Below are positions 49,481 to 52,006 of a stretch of DNA of 52,006 nucleotides, one piece after another. A model generated the notes under the pieces. It saw only the letters and a program-made list of their open reading frames with translations, was not told the DNA's origin and did no database searches. Position numbers and translations under genes: made by a program. The DNA lies in NCBI GenBank assembly GCA_946183925.1, contig CAMHDS010000010.1:1-52006 (forward strand), written 5' to 3'. This DNA comes from an uncultured Fibrobacter sp. Its GTDB lineage: Bacteria; Fibrobacterota; Fibrobacteria; Fibrobacterales; Fibrobacteraceae. Every line of letters starts with the position of its first letter. Position 1 is the stretch's first letter.

Positions 49481-49496
49481 AGTCTAGTTCCTCCTA

Positions 49497-49748
49497 TTAG
49501 CGAACGCTGTCCGATACAAAGGGGAGAATCGCCATCTGACGAGCACGCTTGATAGCCTCGTTCAGCATACGCTGGTACTTGGCGGAAGTGCCGGAGATGC
49601 GGCGAGGAATGATCTTGCCACGTTCGGAGATGAAGCGGCGGAGAGTCTTCTCGTCCTTGTAGTCGATAAACTTGACATTGTTTTCCGTGAACCAGCAAGT
49701 CTTCTTGCGGCGGATACGGGGTGCCTGTTTCTTATCTTCAAAAGCCAT
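49497..49748 (-). CDS. rpsR: Ribosomal protein S18
   Basis: This is an 83-residue S18, which binds 16S rRNA as a heterodimer with S6. It shows [20 protein letters not shown], the [19 protein letters not shown] signature and [14 protein letters not shown]. Its ATG overlaps the rpsF stop by one base (TAATG), coupling translation of the two partners. The gap to rplI is 16 bp. Confidence 0.97.
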   Translation of the reverse strand: MAFEDKKQAPRIRRKKTCWFTENNVKFIDYKDEKTLRRFISERGKIIPRRISGTSAKYQRMLNEAIKRARQMAILPFVSDSVR

Positions 49749-50119
49749 TATTCAGCCTCCCCTTCTTCTGCGTCAACCGGAATGATTTCTTCGGTGGACT
49801 GAGCCATATCCTGGTTGTAAACGATTTCGCTCATGGGATAGTCCACGAGGGTCATCCAGCGGAGAGCGTTTTCGTTGAGCTTGAGAGCGGCTTCCATGTT
49901 TGCCACTACGGCGGCTTCGGCCTTGTAGTAGAAAATCACGTAGTAGCCGTGCTGGCGCTTCTTGATGGTATAGGCGAGCTTGCGCTTGCCCCAATCGTCG
50001 CGGCGGAGAATTTCGCCACCGCCGTTGGTGATCATGGAGGCGATGTTCTCGACTTCGGCATTGATAGCGTCGTCGGAGATCATGGCATCGATAATCACCA
50101 TGGTTTCGTACTGTCTCAT
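49748..50119 (-). CDS. rpsF: Ribosomal protein S6
   Basis: This is a 123-residue S6 of the small subunit, partner of S18. It shows [33 protein letters not shown] and the [12 protein letters not shown] strand. The C-terminus is an acidic tail (ITVD-like, ending EEGEAE) of about 20 residues. The ATG at 50119 is preferred over an upstream in-frame GTG because S6 proteins start at MRxYET and an AAGGG lies 8 bases upstream. Confidence 0.97.
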   Translation of the reverse strand: MRQYETMVIIDAMISDDAINAEVENIASMITNGGGEILRRDDWGKRKLAYTIKKRQHGYYVIFYYKAEAAVVANMEAALKLNENALRWMTLVDYPMSEIVYNQDMAQSTEEIIPVDAEEGEAE

Positions 50120-50123
50120 AATG

Positions 50124-50201
50124 AGTCCCTTTGGTCTTTCGCCCAGGTCCACCATTGGCCCTGGGAGGGTTCCGGCCTTAAAAACCGGTGGACCAAATAT
50201 A
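50124..50201 (-). ncRNA. Structured rpsF leader, candidate S6:S18 autoregulatory element
   Basis: Upstream of rpsF the minus strand holds several mutually exclusive complementary pairs: TTTGGTC/GACCAAA (50191-50197 with 50130-50136), GGTCCACC/GGTGGACC (50187-50194 with 50146-50153) and an inner GGCCGGAACC/GGG-rich stem. Leaders of this operon in many bacteria bind the S6:S18 dimer for feedback. The outer arms overlap the promoter region, so whether they are transcribed depends on the start site. Confidence 0.5.
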
Positions 50202-50223
50202 GAAAAAAGGGGAATTTTGTCAA
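50194..50223 (-). promoter_or_regulatory. Promoter of the ribosomal operon: TTGACA, 16 bp, TATATTTG
   Basis: On the minus strand TTGACA (50218-50223) is followed after 16 bp by TATATT (50196-50201), extended to an exact TATATTTG (50194-50201). This is the best promoter in the window; it fits both the classical -35/-10 form and the Bacteroidota-type TAnnTTTG form. Confidence 0.65.
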
Positions 50224-50232
50224 ATTTCTTAA

Positions 50233-51063
50233 CTAAACCCCGAGGGTAAAACCGAAAAACAGGACTCTACTCCAAACAGAGACACCCCTATTAAAGTACT
50301 TTTGGCCCCCACCTTCTAGGGTCAACCATAGGGAATAGGTATTTTTATTGGCCCAATCCCAGACACTGCGCAAATTGAAGCCCAAACCGGGGGTCAAGGT
50401 CAGAAGTTGAGACCTGCTAAAATTGTGCTCATACTGAATTCCTGTAAAAAAGCCCACATATCTTGAAAAGGCATACCCCATCCCCATTTCCAATCCTGCG
50501 GAAAACCCATCCAGCGAGAACATCTTTCTGCAGTTGTTTGTTGTAGACTCCGTTGAATCCTCGACCTCGGTTTCGTTTGCATTTGACCGATTTTCCCATT
50601 GTCTGCGAATCTCCGATATATCCGTTGATTCCATTCCCACCAACGGGGACAGGTATATAGAAAATCGTGAAAAGGCTAGATGGAATTTGCCAAACACACG
50701 ATACCGACGGTACAAAAGCGATGTTTCGGAGTCCATTTCTCCTCCAAAAAAACGAACCTCCACCCCACCTGAAACCCAGGGAGCATAAAAATACTCCAGC
50801 TGTCCCTGCCACACCCCCATGCAATCACATTCTGCAGAAGGATCGAACACGCCCATGCCGATTCCCACCGTGAAGCCCTTGCCCGTGTAAGCGGACTGTT
50901 TAGGGAGAGGAATGTCGAAAACATGCTCCTGCGCCACCTCTGCCTGGATAGCACCCACTGCCGCGCTGTCCGCAGATTCGGCGGCGAACACAAGAGAAAC
51001 CCCTGCCAATAGCAGGATTATGGCATAACGCGCAAACACAGGTAAAATGTACAAAAATTGCAC
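50233..51063 (-). CDS. Outer-membrane beta-barrel protein of unknown function
   Basis: This is a 276-residue protein with a signal peptide (about residues 1-27, ending SLVFA). The mature part alternates hydrophobic and polar residues in strands (GKGFTVGIGMGVF, WVSGGVEVRFFGGEM, FHLAFSRFSIYLSP) and ends with an aromatic residue-rich VLFFGFTLGV, as in small barrels. An Asn/Glu/Thr-rich loop lies near residues 155-175. No family is recognised. It is encoded upstream of rpsF on the same strand, with the ribosomal promoter between. Confidence 0.7.
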   Translation of the reverse strand: MQFLYILPVFARYAIILLLAGVSLVFAAESADSAAVGAIQAEVAQEHVFDIPLPKQSAYTGKGFTVGIGMGVFDPSAECDCMGVWQGQLEYFYAPWVSGGVEVRFFGGEMDSETSLLYRRYRVFGKFHLAFSRFSIYLSPLVGMESTDISEIRRQWENRSNANETEVEDSTESTTNNCRKMFSLDGFSAGLEMGMGYAFSRYVGFFTGIQYEHNFSRSQLLTLTPGLGFNLRSVWDWANKNTYSLWLTLEGGGQKYFNRGVSVWSRVLFFGFTLGV

Positions 51064-51146
51064 AAATTTCGTCTCTTTTTCGATTTGACGTGCTTTTCCA
51101 ACGGAAATTTCGTATTTTAAGGTTTATACTAGGAGTTTTACAACCA

Positions 51147-51689
51147 ATGCTCAAACGCTTTTTCGCTCTCGTGACCCTGACTGCCGGACTTAGTTTTGCA
51201 CAGCTCGCCGCCGAACCCAAGGTGGCAGACGTCCAGCTCATGCAAGATTCTACGACCCACGCTCCCATGAAGATGGACTTTTCCAAGCCCCTGGTGGGCA
51301 TCAACGATCCGGGCATCCTGTTCAGCCATTTCAGCAACCGTCCGCTGCTCATCTACTACTTCAGCCCCAAGTGCCCCCACTGCCAGCGGCACTTTCCCGA
51401 AATCCAGGACCTGATGAAGGAGTATGAATCCGCAGGCCTTACGGGTATTGCCATCGGCCTTGGCGGCGGCATCAAGAAAAACGACATCCGCATGTTCATT
51501 GACCAGTTCCACGCCGTGATTCCCGTGTTCCAGGACGCAAACAGCAAGTTCGGTCCGGCTTACGGCACGGGCTACATCCCGGTGCTCTACTTTGTCCAGA
51601 GTGACGGCACCTTCTACCGCTATGAGACTTTGGACGAGGCCAACATGAACCACCTGAAGGCTACGCTGAACAAGGTGTTGAAGAAATAA
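51147..51689 (+). CDS. Exported thioredoxin-like protein (TlpA/ResA type)
   Basis: This is a 180-residue protein with a signal peptide (about residues 1-18, ending LSFA). The thioredoxin fold carries the redox pair CPHC at 76-79 (YYFSPKCPHCQRHFPEI) and the cis-proline in TGYIPVLYF. TlpA/ResA-type proteins reduce or oxidise disulfides in the periplasm or serve in cytochrome c maturation. The ATG at 51147 lies 11 bases after AGGAG; an earlier start at 51090 would spoil the signal peptide. Divergent from the barrel gene. Confidence 0.85.
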   Translation: MLKRFFALVTLTAGLSFAQLAAEPKVADVQLMQDSTTHAPMKMDFSKPLVGINDPGILFSHFSNRPLLIYYFSPKCPHCQRHFPEIQDLMKEYESAGLTGIAIGLGGGIKKNDIRMFIDQFHAVIPVFQDANSKFGPAYGTGYIPVLYFVQSDGTFYRYETLDEANMNHLKATLNKVLKK

Positions 51690-51724
51690 TTCGGATTTTT
51701 GAATTCGGAGTTCGGAGTTTATAG
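51688..51724. repeat. Short-word repeat (AATTCGGAGTTCGGAG type)
   Basis: TTGAATTCGGAGTTCGGAGT words overlap the thioredoxin-like stop and belong to the same word family as 34123-34155 and 46757-46788. Confidence 0.6.
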
Positions 51725-51795
51725 CTTAAGATAATCATGCTCTCTTTCTCCAGGAGCTACAGAACTTCGCTCGCAAAAAATTTTTAAGAAGCAGA

Positions 51796-51821
51796 AAACC
51801 CGGGCCTTACGGTCCGGGTTT
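51796..51821. terminator. Bidirectional terminator between thioredoxin-like gene and groEL
   Basis: AAACCCGGGCC and GGTCCGGGTTT form an 11-bp stem (one G-T pair) with a TTAC loop, followed by CTGTTTT on the plus strand and by TTCTGCTTCTT on the minus strand. Confidence 0.88.
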
Positions 51822-51863
51822 CTGTTTTAAGGAGAAAATAGTTGTTCTCTTGACCGGCGACGA

Positions 51864-52006
51864 TTACATCATGCCGCCCATGCCACCCATGGAGGGATCC
51901 ATAGCAGGCGCAGCCGGCTTGGGTTCCTTCTTCTCGGTGATCACGCAGTCTGTGGTGAGGATCATCGAGGCGATGGAGGAGGCATTCTTGAGGGCCGTGC
52001 GGGTCA
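51864..52006 (-). CDS. groEL: Chaperonin GroEL, C-terminal fragment
   Basis: The last 46 residues of GroEL are visible: [28 protein letters not shown] and the terminal MGGMGGMM repeat typical of the equatorial-domain tail. The gene continues past the right edge of the window; groES is not in view. Stop codon TAA at 51864-51866. The shared terminator lies 43 bp downstream. Confidence 0.95.
   Translation of the reverse strand, partial: TRTALKNASSIASMILTTDCVITEKKEPKPAAPAMDPSMGGMGGMM

Overview
The window looks like a chromosomal segment of a Fibrobacter-type bacterium (Fibrobacterota, Gram-negative, fibre-degrading gut or rumen organism). The evidence is a fibro-slime protein, poly-serine linkers in exported proteins, a PorV-like outer-membrane protein, a C-terminal tail resembling type IX secretion sorting domains, DUF5683-type proteins, many lipoproteins and a Q/N-rich Rho. 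This placement is inference from gene content; no rRNA is present.

Layout, left to right. 1-9.4 kb: partial phosphohexomutase, divergent Nudix hydrolase, an envelope cluster on the minus strand (PorV-like barrel, STAS protein, degenerate LytM protein, lipoprotein), a Xer recombinase, a TM2 protein, rdgB and a VanX-like dipeptidase. 9.5-12.6 kb: a TonB-dependent receptor-like protein and, 27 bp upstream on the same strand, the most remarkable gene of the window: an exported protein whose mature N-terminus is a near-canonical eukaryotic ubiquitin followed by a serine-rich linker and a sorting-type C-terminal domain. 12.9-18.3 kb: nitrilase-family amidase and an alpha-glucan block (two unknown small proteins, maltokinase; convergent GH57 branching enzyme with a DUF4912 protein). 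18.4-26.3 kb: barrel and lipoprotein pair, threonine synthase, fibro-slime protein, membrane-anchored unknown. 26.3-31 kb: L25, tRNA-Gln, ispE, ftsK. 31-42.5 kb: CHASE2 adenylate cyclase, panC/deoxynucleoside kinase/folK operon, rho, proC, sigma-54 activator, mazG and dprA head to head, ftsB-like gene. 42.5-52 kb: RND efflux pump and adaptor, paired DUF5683-type envelope proteins, rpsF-rpsR-rplI operon with a structured leader, barrel protein, thioredoxin-like protein and the 3' end of groEL.

Two features recur across the window. Many intergenic gaps contain short-word repeats whose left half is an imperfect reverse complement of the right half. Many genes are preceded by TATATTTG or a near variant, resembling the Bacteroidota TAnnTTTG promoter element. 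Housekeeping genes are visibly richer in G/C at third codon positions than the lipoproteins, the barrels, the fibro-slime protein and the ubiquitin-like gene.

The best candidate for an undescribed system is the secreted ubiquitin with its adjacent outer-membrane receptor. Bacteroides fragilis secretes a ubiquitin homologue (BfUbb) that antagonises related strains; the protein here keeps all seven ubiquitin lysines but lacks the terminal Gly-Gly and carries a different export architecture.
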